A DNA stretch of 64,000 bases from NCBI RefSeq assembly GCF_005116665.1, contig NZ_SWCJ01000010.1, positions 1 through 64,000 on the forward strand, given 5' to 3'. This stretch comes from Ferrimonas aestuarii. GTDB lineage: Bacteria; Pseudomonadota; Gammaproteobacteria; Enterobacterales; Shewanellaceae. The translations under genes were made by a program, and so were the position numbers. The first letter of the stretch is position 1, and every line of letters begins with the position of its first letter. Shown here one piece after another: positions 52,328 through 60,649 of the stretch. The notes beneath the pieces were generated by a model that saw only the letters and a list, made by a program, of their open reading frames with translations, searched no databases and was not told the DNA's origin.

Positions 52328-54094
52328 ATGAATAACATGGACCGTCGTCAATTTATGCGCCTAGGTAGTTGCACCTTGGCCGCGTCTTGTGTGGTGATGC
52401 ACGCCAGTGCTGACGCCTTCTCACTGTTTTCCAATCAAAGTGTGCCGACAAAGCCGAGCCAAGATGGTATCGACCTTATGGCCGCAGCGGAGATGTTTCC
52501 ACACTCTATTGCCTCCGGTGATCCTTGTGATTCGGGCGTAGTGCTGTGGACACGCATCAACCCAAACCGCTATCTAGCGGGTGAAACCATGATGGTGGAA
52601 GTGTATCGCGACCCCAGCCGAGAGGACTTAGTGCTGTCATTGAGTGTGGATGCTGCTGAGTTTTCACCGGCTCGAGACTGCACTTTAAAGTTGGATCTTG
52701 AAGGGCAATTATTGGCTGGACAAACCTATTACTACCGCTTTATCTACCGAGGCGTTAGTAGCCGAGTAGGGCGATGTCGAACCAGCGAGCCTAAAGGCAG
52801 CGATCAGGATCAGCTAAAGTTGGCTGTACTGACCTGTCAGGATTACACCAACGGCTATTACGGGGCGCTGAATCAAGTCGCCGAAGACGACAGCATTGAC
52901 TTTGTGGTGCACTTAGGCGATTTCATCTATGAGAGTGTCGGGGATCCCCGTTTTCAAGAGCTGCCGTTTGAGGACCGGTTAATTCAATTGCCAAGTGGTG
53001 CTGCTGTGGCGATGGATCTCGAGGATTATCGCCATCTGTATAAAACCTACCGTAGTGACCTGAATCTGCAGCGTGCGATGGAGCTACACACCTGGATCAT
53101 CTCCACCGACGATCATGAAACTGCCAACGATGCCTATTGGGATTACGACCGAGATACACTTGGGGTGCCGGATCACCCTCTGACGACGGATCCTGCTCTA
53201 GGCAACGACCCACAGAAGCTCAGGCAGTTAAAACTGGACTCCCAGCGGGCTTGGGTGGAGTTCACGCCAACCCGGGTCTATGTGGACGACAGCGCCACCC
53301 ATCCCCACGATTACAGCCGCATCTATCGCGAGTTCTATTTTGGGGACCTGCTGAGCCTGTACATGACCGACAGCCGCACCTATCGCAGCCCTCACCCCTG
53401 CGGCGAAGGCGTAGCCCTTGAGCGCTATGTTCCCATTGGCTGCAGCAATATGGATAACCCAGACCGTACGCTGTTGGGGTTAGAGCAGAAGCAGTGGTTG
53501 ATTGATGGCTTAACTCGCAAAGACACCCAGTGGAAGGTGATGGGCAACCAAACCTACATGGGTCGCATGGCAGCAACGCTGTTGGGTAAGCCGCTGGCCT
53601 TGATCAATGTGGATGCTTGGGATGGTTATCAGGCGGAGCGCCAAGAGTTGGTGGAAGCCGTTAAGTCGGCAGAAGTGGACAATTTTGTGGTGCTTACTGG
53701 CGATCTGCACACCTACATCAGTTCCTACATTAAGTTGGATTATGGCAAGTCATTTAACTGGCGCAGCAGCAATCTGGTGGGAGTGGAGTTTATGACGCCG
53801 TCGGTCACCTCGGCGGGTTTGGTGGAAGGCTTAGGAAATTTGCTGAATCGCGAGCTTAAGCGGGAGGACATTGCCGATGCTTTGTCTGAAGCGGCGGTGC
53901 TGATCAACAACCCTCACATGAAACTGTTTAACAGCTTGGATCATGGCTATTCCACCATCGAGTTTAATCGAGACTTTTGTGAGTGGACCGCGTTTGTGGT
54001 GGATAAAGATCAAGCCGATGCCAACGCCAAGCGCACCTTGGCGCGGCATCGTAAGTACAGCGTAATGCCGTGGATTTTCCGTCAGTCTGTGTGA
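52328..54094 (+). CDS. PhoD-like alkaline phosphatase / phosphodiesterase
   Basis: The protein is exported and has 588 residues. The N-terminus MDRRQFMRLGS carries a twin-arginine motif, so it is folded in the cytoplasm and sent out by Tat. A PhoD N-terminal domain (about 58-150, HSIASGDPCDSGVVLWTRI) is followed by the metallophosphatase domain with HLGDFIYE, STDDHETANDAYWD and LTGDLHTY, which hold the metal ligands. PhoD enzymes release phosphate from diesters and monoesters. A possible Pho box lies upstream. Its last 13 bp overlap the convergent glutaredoxin gene. Confidence 0.9.
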   Translation: MNNMDRRQFMRLGSCTLAASCVVMHASADAFSLFSNQSVPTKPSQDGIDLMAAAEMFPHSIASGDPCDSGVVLWTRINPNRYLAGETMMVEVYRDPSREDLVLSLSVDAAEFSPARDCTLKLDLEGQLLAGQTYYYRFIYRGVSSRVGRCRTSEPKGSDQDQLKLAVLTCQDYTNGYYGALNQVAEDDSIDFVVHLGDFIYESVGDPRFQELPFEDRLIQLPSGAAVAMDLEDYRHLYKTYRSDLNLQRAMELHTWIISTDDHETANDAYWDYDRDTLGVPDHPLTTDPALGNDPQKLRQLKLDSQRAWVEFTPTRVYVDDSATHPHDYSRIYREFYFGDLLSLYMTDSRTYRSPHPCGEGVALERYVPIGCSNMDNPDRTLLGLEQKQWLIDGLTRKDTQWKVMGNQTYMGRMAATLLGKPLALINVDAWDGYQAERQELVEAVKSAEVDNFVVLTGDLHTYISSYIKLDYGKSFNWRSSNLVGVEFMTPSVTSAGLVEGLGNLLNRELKREDIADALSEAAVLINNPHMKLFNSLDHGYSTIEFNRDFCEWTAFVVDKDQADANAKRTLARHRKYSVMPWIFRQSV

Positions 54095-54423
54095 TTTAGA
54101 CCAAGGGCTTTGTCGATGTGACTGTAGATAAAGCCCTGATATATTTTGCCTTCAATCACGAAAACCGGCACTGAAGAGCCGCCAAACAACGCCAGTTCGG
54201 AGGCGGCTTCTTCGTCATCATCCACATCAACGCGAGCGAAGTTAACGCCTTGCTCCTTGAAATAGGCTTCGGCTTTTTTGCAGTAGCTGCAGGTCTTGCT
54301 GGCGTACATCACCACGTCGTTGTCGTATTTTATGTTGGCATCAATGGCTTTTTTGAACTGGGCCAGTGCTGGAGTTGCCAGCATGGTCAGCGCCAAACCA
54401 ATGGAGAGTAGGGGTCGAATCAT
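54082..54423 (-). CDS. exported glutaredoxin-like protein
   Basis: The 113-residue protein has a signal peptide (about 1-21, MIRPLLSIGLALTMLATPALAQ) and a glutaredoxin fold. The active site is CSYC, followed by the conserved SSVPVFVIEGKIYQGF with the cis-proline segment. It probably acts on thiols in the periplasm. The ATG at 54423 is chosen because GAGGAAAA lies before it and a signal peptide starts there; the frame is open 29 codons further upstream without support. It overlaps the phoD-like gene by 13 bp at the 3' end. Confidence 0.85.
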   Translation of the reverse strand: MIRPLLSIGLALTMLATPALAQFKKAIDANIKYDNDVVMYASKTCSYCKKAEAYFKEQGVNFARVDVDDDEEAASELALFGGSSVPVFVIEGKIYQGFIYSHIDKALGLNHTD

Positions 54424-54628
54424 CAGTATTTTCCTCGTTGTGTGTCGATGATTTTTAATCATTTTTTGTATATGTCGAGCATCACGATAGCGATGTTGAG
54501 CATGGCTCACAGAACCTGCTAATTGCGTGAAATCATGCCGGTTGATGATGCATTGTTAATTCTAAGGTGACCAAGGTTAACGGCTGAGATATTCTGTGCG
54601 CCTCTCCTTTGGAAATGCCGTAACAATC

Positions 54629-55240
54629 ATGCTCGATACCACTTTATTATTGCTGTTTGTCCCTACCTTTTTTGCCGTCGCCATTACCCCAGGAATGTGC
54701 ATGCTGTTGGCGTTAAGCCTTGGGATGAGTATTGGCTTAAGGCGAACACTGCCCATGATGGCGGGGGAGTTGCTGGGCGTTGCCACTGTGGCTTTGGCGG
54801 CAGTACTGGGTGTTGCTGCGCTGCTGTTAACCCACCCTATGTTATTTACCGCACTGAAGCTTGCCGGTGGTGCTTATCTTATCTACCTAGGAGTTCAAGC
54901 TTGGCGAGCCAAAGGTGGTTTGGCCAAAACCGAAGCGGTGACGGATGTCAGCCGCCGCAGTCTGATGATGCGTGGGTTCAGTACCGCCATTGCCAACCCG
55001 AAGGGCTGGGCATTTATGGTGTCGCTGTTGCCACCTTTTATCAATCAGAGCCAACCGCTGGCGCCTCAGATGACGGCACTGATTGCGATAATCTTAATGT
55101 GTGAATTTAGCTGTATGTGCCTCTATGCCTCGGGTGGAAGTGGTTTGAGGCGCTTGCTGCGTCAAGACAACGTCCAGATCCTAAATCGTATCTCTGGCAC
55201 CGTGATGATGGCCTTAGGGGTATGGTTGTGGATGAGTTAA
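54629..55240 (+). CDS. LysE/RhtB family amino-acid exporter
   Basis: This is an inner-membrane protein of about 203 residues with six hydrophobic helices. It shows the family motifs FVPTFFAVAITPGMCMLLALSLGMSIGLRR, GGAYLIYLGVQAWRAK and GFSTAIANPKGWAFMVSLLPPFI. It exports amino acids or related compounds; the substrate is not predictable. The frame is open from GTG 54596, but ATG 54629 is more likely as it leaves a short N-terminus before the first helix. Neither start has a clear ribosome site. Confidence 0.85.
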   Translation: MLDTTLLLLFVPTFFAVAITPGMCMLLALSLGMSIGLRRTLPMMAGELLGVATVALAAVLGVAALLLTHPMLFTALKLAGGAYLIYLGVQAWRAKGGLAKTEAVTDVSRRSLMMRGFSTAIANPKGWAFMVSLLPPFINQSQPLAPQMTALIAIILMCEFSCMCLYASGGSGLRRLLRQDNVQILNRISGTVMMALGVWLWMS

Positions 55241-55290
55241 GCCCAGCCTAGTTGTATTGCTGCAAACCATTCGCTGGTGCTGGCTAGGGG

Positions 55291-55915
55291 CCAGCGGCTT
55301 TTGCATTCTCGGTTGTTGTTTAGCGTCTAATGTCACTGGATACCAGCGTGCGCTGGCAAGGCGTTGGCGGGCTGTGTCGGTGAGTTAGAAAGTAATATCA
55401 ATTGCAGAATCTGCAAACGTTTCCCTGACGCACGTCAGGGCCCAGCAGATTTTTGCACTCACGGTTGTCGTTTAGATTCTAATGTCACTGGATACCGGCG
55501 TGGGCCGGCAAGGCGTTGGCGGGCTGTGTCGGTGACAGGTCGTGCCGATGAGGTAGGGCGCAATATTACTCTCAGAAACTGCAAACGCCTCCCTGACGCA
55601 CTTCTGGGGCCAGTGGCTTTTGCACTCACGGTTGTCGTTTAGATTCTAATGTCACTGGATACCAGCGTGGGCCGATAAAGAGTTTGTGGGCTGTGTCGGT
55701 GAGTTAGGAAGTAATATCAATTGCAGAACCTGCAAACGCCTCCCTGACGCACGTCAGGGCCCAGTGGCTTTTGCATACTCAGTTGTCACTTAGCGTCTAA
55801 GCTAACTGGATACCAGCATGCGCTGGCAAAGCGTTGGCGGGTCGTGTCGATGAAGTCGGGCGCAATCTCATTTGCTGAATCTTCAAGCGCTTCCCTGACG
55901 AAGGTCAGGGGCCAG
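55291..55915. repeat. tandem array of four ~151 bp hairpin repeats
   Basis: Units start at 55291, 55442, 55610 and 55761, and a partial fifth at 55912. The spacing is 151, 168, 151 and 151 bp; the second unit has a 17 bp insertion. Each unit runs CCAG-(C/T)GGCTTTTGCA, then an ACTGGATACCAGCGTGCGCTGG-type hairpin, GGCGGGCTGTGTCGGTGA, CAATTGCAGAA and ends with the CCCTGACGCACGTCAGGG hairpin. No reading frame is conserved. It fills the 750 bp gap between the convergent LysE and ybiT genes. Related copies lie near 57.8 kb and 28.9 kb. Confidence 0.88.
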
Positions 55916-55942
55916 AGACCTTTATTCAAAGGCCTAAAAACC

Positions 55943-55970
55943 AAAAAAGCCCTCAATTGAGAGCTTTTAA
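55943..55970 (-). terminator. terminator of ybiT
   Basis: On the minus strand AAGCTCTC and GAGGGCTT pair (one T:G) around AATT, with TTTTTT following. Confidence 0.85.
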
Positions 55971-55990
55971 CTACCTTTATTTGAAAAGGA

Positions 55991-57583
55991 TTAGCCTTCC
56001 AAACCTTGGCTTCGCAGGTACTCATCGTAGGTACCGTGGAAGTCGGTAATGCCATCGGATTTCAGTTCGATGATGCGAGTTGCAACCGAGGACACAAACT
56101 GACGGTCGTGAGAGACAAACAGTAGGGTACCCGCATAGTTTTCCAGCGCTAAGTTTAGCGCTTCGATGGACTCCATATCCATGTGGTTGGTCGGCTCGTC
56201 CATAATCAGAATGTTTGGCTTTTGCATCATCAGCTTACCAAACAGCATGCGACCCTGTTCACCACCGGAGATCACCTTGGTGGATTTCTTAATCTCATTT
56301 TGACTAAACAGCATACGACCTAGGAACGAGCGGATGGTTTGCTCATCGGCGCCTTCGGTGGCCCATTGCCCCATCCAATCAAACAGGTTCATGTCTTCGG
56401 CGAAGTCGTCGGCGTGATCCTGAGCGTAGTAACCGATGTTGTTATTCTCAGACCACTTGATGGTGCCGGATTTGGCTTCCATGGCGCCGACCAGAGTGTT
56501 CAGTAGGGTGGATTTACCCACACCGTTTTGACCGATGATGGCGATGCGCTCGCCCACTTCAACCCGCATATCGAGGCCTTTGAATAGCAGTTCATCGTAG
56601 CCTTGAGACAGGTTTTCAATCTCAAGGGCGGTACGGAACAGCTTTTTCTCTTGTTCGAAGCGGATAAATGGCGATTGACGGCTGGACGCTTTCACTTCAT
56701 CCAACTGAATCTTATCGATCTGCTTGGCGCGCGATGTCGCCTGACGGGCTTTGGATGCGTTGGCAGAGAAGCGGCTTACAAAGCTTTGCAGCTCGGCAAT
56801 CTGGGCTTTCTTCTTGGCGTTATCGGCTAGCATACGCTCGCGGGCCTGCTCTGCGGCGGTCATGTACTCGTCGTAGTTACCGTGGTACATGCGCAGCTCA
56901 CCGTAATCGATGTCTGCCATGTGAGTGCACACGCCGTTCAGGAAGTGGCGGTCGTGGGAGATGATGATCATGGTGCAACTGCGAGCCTGAAGTACCTCTT
57001 CCAACCAGTGAATGGTGTGAATGTCCAAGTTGTTGGTAGGCTCATCCAGCAGCATGATGTCTGGGTCTGCGAACAGTACCTGAGCCAGCAGTACTCGGAC
57101 TTTCAGACCTGGTGCAACGGCACTCATTAGGCCGAAATGTTGCTCTTCAGGAATACCTAGGCCAAGCAGCAGTTCTCCGGCACGGGCTTCGGCGCTGTAG
57201 CCGTCCATTTCGGCGAATTCGACTTCCAGATCGGCAACTTTAAGGCCATCTTCTTCAGACATCTCAGGTAGGCTGTAGATGCGGTCGCGCTCCGCTTTGA
57301 CTTCCCACAACTTCTTGTCACCCATGATCACAGTGTCGATAACGGAGAACTCTTCGAATGCCCACTGATCCTGACCCAGTTTGGCCATGGTGGTGTTGGC
57401 TTCCAGACTGACGTTACCGGCAGATGGCTCCAATTCACCGGAGAGGATCTTCATGAAGGTCGACTTGCCGGCGCCGTTAGCACCGATAAGGCCGTAGCGG
57501 TTACCGCCGCCGAACTTAGCGTTGATCTCTTCAAATAGGGGCTTATCCCCAAATTGCATGGTGATGTTGGAGGCGATGATCAA
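55991..57583 (-). CDS. ybiT: ABC-F ATPase YbiT
   Basis: This is a ribosome-associated ABC-F protein of 530 residues, soluble, with two ATPase domains joined by a linker (about 235-310, [29 protein letters not shown]). The Walker A sites are GANGAGKST and GQNGVGKST and the Walker B sites [10 protein letters not shown] and [10 protein letters not shown]. The first signature is degenerate (APGLK), as in E. coli YbiT, and the second is SGGEQGRM. Family members act on stalled or early elongation complexes. The start codon is TTG behind AGGAAGTG; length and N-terminus match E. coli YbiT as remembered. Confidence 0.92.
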   Translation of the reverse strand: MIIASNITMQFGDKPLFEEINAKFGGGNRYGLIGANGAGKSTFMKILSGELEPSAGNVSLEANTTMAKLGQDQWAFEEFSVIDTVIMGDKKLWEVKAERDRIYSLPEMSEEDGLKVADLEVEFAEMDGYSAEARAGELLLGLGIPEEQHFGLMSAVAPGLKVRVLLAQVLFADPDIMLLDEPTNNLDIHTIHWLEEVLQARSCTMIIISHDRHFLNGVCTHMADIDYGELRMYHGNYDEYMTAAEQARERMLADNAKKKAQIAELQSFVSRFSANASKARQATSRAKQIDKIQLDEVKASSRQSPFIRFEQEKKLFRTALEIENLSQGYDELLFKGLDMRVEVGERIAIIGQNGVGKSTLLNTLVGAMEAKSGTIKWSENNNIGYYAQDHADDFAEDMNLFDWMGQWATEGADEQTIRSFLGRMLFSQNEIKKSTKVISGGEQGRMLFGKLMMQKPNILIMDEPTNHMDMESIEALNLALENYAGTLLFVSHDRQFVSSVATRIIELKSDGITDFHGTYDEYLRSQGLEG

Positions 57584-57710
57584 AGTGACACTTCCTATTG
57601 ATGATGAATTTTAAAAAACGCAGCAGGGTACCGAGCCAGAGCGCTGTGCGCAAGTTTTATTCGGTATTGGTGACAGGAGGATGACGTTTTTGCCAATCAG
57701 CTCTTGGGCA

Positions 57711-57966
57711 CTGGCTACCGGCGTGCACCGGTAAGGCGCTGTCGGTCTGTGTCGATGAAGTAGGGCGTAATACCATTGGCTGAATTATCAAACGTCTCCC
57801 TGACGCACGTCAGGGCCCAGTGGCTTTTGTTGTTTAGCTTTAGGTTGCTGGATACCGGCCTTCGCCGGTAAGGCGCTGTTGAGCAGTGTTGATGAAGTAG
57901 GGCGTAATATCATTGGCTGAATCATCAAACGTCACCCTGACGCAAGTCAGGGCCTAGCGGCTTTCC
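57711..57966. repeat. pair of related hairpin repeats upstream of ybiT
   Basis: Two units (57711 and 57848, 137 bp apart) share the GGATACCGGC-CGCCGGTAAGGCG hairpin, GTCGATGAAGTAGGGCGTAATA and the CCCTGACGCACGTCAGGG hairpin with the array near 55 kb. They fill most of the 462 bp between ybiT and the POT transporter gene. No gene is seen there. Confidence 0.8.
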
Positions 57967-57997
57967 AGTGCTCTGAAACCTAAGGTTCAGACAACAA

Positions 57998-58023
57998 AAA
58001 GCCCAGCATAATGCTGGGCTTTG
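57998..58023 (-). terminator. terminator of the POT transporter gene
   Basis: On the minus strand AAAGCCCAGCAT and ATGCTGGGCTTT form a long stem followed by T residues. Confidence 0.9.
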
Positions 58024-58045
58024 AAGCGCTTATATAAGCGACTAA

Positions 58046-59512
58046 TTAGCTTTTGATGCCTTCGTGGTCAGCGGTCACTGCCACTTCTTCCTCTAAGGCT
58101 TCTTCTTCGCTCTTGGTGTGGCCATCTTCAGCGCCGTGCATCCAATCAACCAGCTTGTCAGCCATGAAATACAGGATGATGCCCGACAGAACTGCAGTGA
58201 TGAAGATACCGGAGAAGATGCCCATGGCGTTAGCCAGCTGCTCTTCGGCGTCGCCACCGTGGCCGATAAGGGAACCGATTACGCCGCCAACTTTATTCGC
58301 AATAGCAACGAACAGGAACCACGCACCCATCATCAATGAGGCGATACGCAGCGGAGCAAGCTTGGTTACCATCGACAGACCGATAGGAGATAAGCACAGT
58401 TCACCCATGGTGTGGAAGAAGTATGCACCTACCAACCACAGCATGGAGGATTTGTTAGTTGGGTCACCATCCATCTCGATAACGGCACCCATCATGAACA
58501 GGAAGCCGATCGCTAGAAGTACCAGACCCATCGCGAACTTCACAGGAGAGTTCGGCTCACGATCACCTAGGCGAACCCAGATGGAAGCGATAACAGGAGC
58601 AAAGATAACAATGAACATGGCGTTCAAAGACTGGAACCAAGTGGTAGGTACTTCCCAGTCGCCGATCATGCGGTCGGTGAAGTCATTGGTGAACAGGTTC
58701 ATCAAACCACCAGCTTGCTCGAAGCCCGCCCAGAACACGATGGTGAACAGACCCATGACCATGATCACTTTGATGCGATCGCGTTCAACTTGAGTCAGGG
58801 GCTCTTTACGAACTTCCGTTTGCTGCTGCTTTTCAAGCTTAGCTGCAGGAACGGTACCGATGTCGCCCAGTAGTTTCTGTGCAAACAGGAACTGGATGAT
58901 CAGAGACATCACCATACCGATACCGGCACAGATAAAGCCAGCCTGGAAGTTGCCATCGTAAGCTTCAACAACAGAACCTACGATGATGCCGGATAGGAAT
59001 GCACCAACGTTAATACCCATGTAGAAGATGGTAAAGGCACCATCACGGCGATGATCGCCTTCTTCATACAGGTCACCTACCATGGTAGAGATGTTTGGCT
59101 TAAATAGACCGTTACCTAGGATAAGGGTACCCAGACCAAGGTAGAACATCTCGGTTTCCATGCCTGGCACCCAAGCGTGTGGGGTGCCCAGCATGAACTG
59201 ACCGGCAGCCATTAGGAAACCACCAAGATAGATCGCTTTGCGCTGTCCTAAATAGTTATCGGCTAGCCAGCCACCGATGAGAGGTGTCAGGTAAACAAGA
59301 CCGGTAAAGGTACCGTAGAGGGAAAGGGCGTCGGCTTGGGTCCAACCCAGACCGTGGCCGCCTTGATTGCTGACTTGGTCAACAAGATAAAGTACCAAGA
59401 TGGCACGCATAGCGTAGTAGCTAAAGCGTTCCCAAAGCTCGGTGGTAAACAGCAGGAACAGTCCTTTAGGATGTCCCAGCATAGTACCTGCTTGCGGTTT
59501 TGCTGCGCTCAT
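58046..59512 (-). CDS. proton-dependent oligopeptide transporter (POT/DtpT-like)
   Basis: This is a di- and tripeptide importer of the inner membrane, 488 residues, driven by protons. The helix-1 motif ELWERFSYYAMRAILVLYL (ExxERFxYY) and the PTR2 signature FTIFYMGINVGAFLSGI are present, with about 14 helices in total and an acidic tail. The start is the ATG at 59512 (MSAAKPQAG), since the frame upstream adds a basic stretch unlike the family. A good promoter is visible upstream. Confidence 0.92.
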   Translation of the reverse strand: MSAAKPQAGTMLGHPKGLFLLFTTELWERFSYYAMRAILVLYLVDQVSNQGGHGLGWTQADALSLYGTFTGLVYLTPLIGGWLADNYLGQRKAIYLGGFLMAAGQFMLGTPHAWVPGMETEMFYLGLGTLILGNGLFKPNISTMVGDLYEEGDHRRDGAFTIFYMGINVGAFLSGIIVGSVVEAYDGNFQAGFICAGIGMVMSLIIQFLFAQKLLGDIGTVPAAKLEKQQQTEVRKEPLTQVERDRIKVIMVMGLFTIVFWAGFEQAGGLMNLFTNDFTDRMIGDWEVPTTWFQSLNAMFIVIFAPVIASIWVRLGDREPNSPVKFAMGLVLLAIGFLFMMGAVIEMDGDPTNKSSMLWLVGAYFFHTMGELCLSPIGLSMVTKLAPLRIASLMMGAWFLFVAIANKVGGVIGSLIGHGGDAEEQLANAMGIFSGIFITAVLSGIILYFMADKLVDWMHGAEDGHTKSEEEALEEEVAVTADHEGIKS

Positions 59513-59927
59513 TTGAGTTATAACCTTCTTTGCGTTTTTTACAATTATGTGTCGAAGCAATGGGCGAAACTGCTTCAACTCCCCACCAATATAATGGTTT
59601 TTCAGAGGCGGAGGGATGCACTTGTATACCTTTTTCAGCGGGTGAAAGTCAATGGCAGCGGGCGATCTAGGAGGGGGAGGTGTTACTAATTCGTACTATT
59701 CAAACGCCTAGCCACATATTTCCAATAAAATGAACAAAATGATTCAAATATAAGGATTAAGGCACATTTATCTCTGTAGATTGCTACTGAGGCCAGTGTG
59801 AAAACGTTGCTGTAAAAAAGAATTAGATTGCTTACTCTAGGCCCGTGGATTCCTATTGGCGAAAGTGTCACAATGGTGGCAATCGCTATGGATGGCGTGC
59901 ACAAGAAAAATAGTAGGGACGTTAATC
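59513..59927. other. divergent intergenic region, POT transporter / rfaH-like
   Basis: The 415 bp are AT-rich between 59680 and 59830, a composition shift that marks the border of the polysaccharide cluster. Apart from the promoter of the transporter gene I see no gene and no repeat. No convincing -35/-10 pair was found for the rfaH-like gene. Confidence 0.4.
59623..59652 (-). promoter_or_regulatory. sigma70-type promoter of the POT transporter gene
   Basis: On the minus strand TTGACT (59652-59647) and TATACA (59628-59623) are spaced by 18 bp, giving a leader of about 100 nt. Confidence 0.5.
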
Positions 59928-60398
59928 ATGCTTGAGTGGTTTCTTTTCAAGGTAAATGCTCGTTCAGAGTACCGCATCACAGCCTTATGCCGACAATTGG
60001 ATCTTCGTACGTTCCTTCCTGTCGTAACCAAGGCCCAATCGGCCTCAGCGCCTACGCTTTTGTTTCCTGGCTATCTGTTTATTCGAGTTGACCCGTATTC
60101 GCCTCGTTGGCGTCAAGTTCAGCACCTTGACGGCGTGCAGGCTTTGGTCAGGACAGCGGGAGAGATCCGGCCGGTCGAGTTGTCGCTTATTTTGTCGTTA
60201 AAGCGTCGATTAAAGCCAAAAGCGACGAAAGTGCTTCAAATACCTGAGCCCGGCCAATCGATTCAGTTGAATTATTTTGGATTTGAACAAATAGATGCCA
60301 TTTTTGAGGAACCCTGTGCCAACGAACGATGTCGGATATTAATCAACATCTTGGGCGGTGAACGCAGTTTAACTGTGCCAATTCAAGCTGTTGTTTAA
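59928..60398 (+). CDS. RfaH/NusG-paralogue transcription antiterminator
   Basis: The 156-residue protein has the NusG N-terminal fold (EWFLFKVNARSEYRITALCRQLDLRTFLPVV, then FPGYLFIRVDP) and a C-terminal KOW-like part (PEPGQSIQL, then ILINILGGERSLTVP). Such specialised NusG proteins travel with RNA polymerase and suppress termination in long surface-polysaccharide operons. The ATG at 59928 is chosen because the family starts a few residues before EWFL. An ops-like sequence lies in the next leader, supporting the role. It is the first gene of the cluster. Confidence 0.88.
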   Translation: MLEWFLFKVNARSEYRITALCRQLDLRTFLPVVTKAQSASAPTLLFPGYLFIRVDPYSPRWRQVQHLDGVQALVRTAGEIRPVELSLILSLKRRLKPKATKVLQIPEPGQSIQLNYFGFEQIDAIFEEPCANERCRILINILGGERSLTVPIQAVV

Positions 60399-60544
60399 AA
60401 CGATTAGCATGATAATCGCTCATGAGTTGCAATAATCAGAGATAACTGCGGCATAAGAGTTTGCGAGGCGTACTAAAACACAAGTACAATGGCCCACTTG
60501 ATTGTGGGGCCTCGTTGATTGTTATTTAAGCGTTTTGGCGAGCT

Positions 60545-60560
60545 TGCGGTAGATGCTGCT
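60545..60560 (+). promoter_or_regulatory. ops-like RfaH recruitment element
   Basis: TGCGGTAGATGCTGCT resembles the E. coli ops core GGCGGTAGC: seven bases in a row (GCGGTAG) agree. It lies in the untranslated leader between the RfaH-like gene and the export gene, where an ops site is expected. Confidence 0.55.
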
Positions 60561-60584
60561 TTTGCACTCAACGACCTTTATTGT

Positions 60585-60619
60585 GACAGTTTTTTTACTG
60601 TCCTCGTGCATGATGCACG
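60585..60619 (+). promoter_or_regulatory. two consecutive hairpins in the polysaccharide operon leader
   Basis: GACAGT-T6-ACTGTC (60585-60602) is followed by CGTGCA-TGA-TGCACG (60605-60619), 31 bp before the start of the export gene. They may be pause or attenuation structures acting with the ops-like site. Confidence 0.45.
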
Positions 60620-60649
60620 TCAGATCACTAAAAAGTTGAAACATCGATA

